This document shows, piece by piece, positions 5,511 to 5,972 of a stretch of DNA of 5,972 bases (position 1 is the stretch's first letter; every line of letters begins with the position of its first letter). Below the pieces are notes generated by a model that was given only the letters and a program-made list of their open reading frames with translations, searched no databases and was not told the DNA's origin. A program made the translations under genes and the position numbers. The DNA lies in NCBI GenBank assembly GCA_934462885.1, contig CAKSJC010000110.1, forward strand, positions 1-5,972, in the 5' to 3' direction. Source of the stretch: an uncultured Eubacteriales bacterium. GTDB taxonomy: Bacteria > Bacillota > Clostridia > Oscillospirales > CAG-272.

Positions 5511-5972
5511 ATGCTGTTTGAAAAACTTCTTTTCCCGTCAGAAATGCGCTCTTCATACGAAGACCTGACCCCGGAATATCTTCATTCCATCGGTAAAAAG
5601 TATATAGTGAGCGATATTGACAATACACTTGTGACGTATGACGACGAAAAACCGACAGAGCGGCTTCTGAGATGGCTCCGTATGATGGATCGGGGAGGTG
5701 TGACCGTTGCTTTTATTTCAAATAATTCAAAAGAGCGTGTAGACCTTTTCAACAATGAACTCGGATACATCGCTTATTCAAAAGCGGGTAAACCTAAAAC
5801 GGGGAAGATTTATGAGGCAATACGCGAGATGGGAGGAAATCCTGAAAGTACGCTTTTTCTCGGAGATCAGCTTCTCACGGACGCTCTCTGCGCTAATCGC
5901 GCGGGGATTTATTCGGTTATTGTACCTCCGATACGCGACAAAAGAAATCTGTTCTTCCGTGCAAAAAGATTC
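5511..5972 (+). CDS. yqeG: YqeG family HAD-superfamily (IIIA) phosphatase, 3' end outside the window
   Basis: The 154 codons present show all the catalytic motifs of a HAD phosphatase. Motif I is DIDNT (35-39), with D35 as the expected nucleophile and D37 as acid/base. Motif II is FISNN (68-72, S70). The motif III lysine lies in KAGKPKTG (91-98). Motif IV is GDQLLTD (118-124, D119 and D124). The N-terminal FPSEMRSSYEDLTPEYL and the late NRAG and IVPP segments are typical of YqeG. Members are usually about 165-180 aa, so only the last 10-25 residues should be missing. The protein is cytosolic and its natural substrate is not firmly known; in Bacillus it lies beside the ribosome-assembly GTPase gene yqeH. 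The start is ATG at 5511 with GGAGG five to six nt upstream. The gene has its own promoter at 5321-5349. Confidence 0.95.
   Translation, partial: MLFEKLLFPSEMRSSYEDLTPEYLHSIGKKYIVSDIDNTLVTYDDEKPTERLLRWLRMMDRGGVTVAFISNNSKERVDLFNNELGYIAYSKAGKPKTGKIYEAIREMGGNPESTLFLGDQLLTDALCANRAGIYSVIVPPIRDKRNLFFRAKRF

Noticed and set aside
5431..5570. Small frame of about 45 codons with AGGA upstream, overlapping the yqeG start
   Set aside because: The translation is basic, Cys-scattered and not protein-like, and more than a third of it is the yqeG coding sequence read in the wrong frame. The short frame from ATG 5424 ends after 10 codons.

Overview
The window looks like chromosomal DNA of a low-to-moderate GC Bacillota, most likely class Clostridia (Ruminococcus/Oscillospira-like). 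The grounds are strong AGGAGG-type ribosome binding sites, consensus TTGACA/TATAAT promoters, a glycine riboswitch ahead of a sodium:alanine/glycine symporter, a YqeG-type HAD phosphatase, and zinc-ribbon and SPFH proteins with the Firmicutes YdjG/YdjI layout. This taxonomic placement is inferred from gene content, not from a search.

Left half (1-3338), read on the minus strand: a promoter near 3477-3505 leads into a 292-aa lipoprotein of unknown function (2460-3338). Next comes the wreck of an SPFH/zinc-ribbon gene (1317-2424). It keeps a good start and ribosome binding site but has four in-frame stops, an apparent in-frame loss of about 75-80 codons and a frameshift. A terminator-like hairpin (1223-1265) follows. 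Then there is an intact 371-aa double zinc-ribbon membrane protein (57-1172) and the first 14 codons of a secreted protein (1-44). The three non-lipoprotein genes match the Bacillus subtilis ydjGHI module (membrane/envelope stress, linked there to PspA), in the order I-G-H. Here the SPFH member appears dead while its partners look intact.

Right half (3618-5972), read on the plus strand: a perfect consensus sigma-A promoter (3618-3646) drives a leader holding a singlet glycine riboswitch. This has a possible 5' 'ghost' helix, the aptamer (about 3704-3785), a first hairpin and then a U-tailed terminator ending just before the ribosome binding site. The riboswitch controls an intact 459-aa AGCS-family symporter (3879-5258), which ends at a 16-bp-stem terminator. 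A second clear promoter (5321-5349) with a leader of about 155 nt drives yqeG (5511 onward), which is cut by the window edge.

The two halves are divergent units separated by about 110 nt of featureless DNA. I see no mobile element, CRISPR array, tRNA or rRNA. I found no convincing new system. The points most worth a second look are the selectively decayed SPFH gene inside an otherwise intact module and the details of the riboswitch expression platform.
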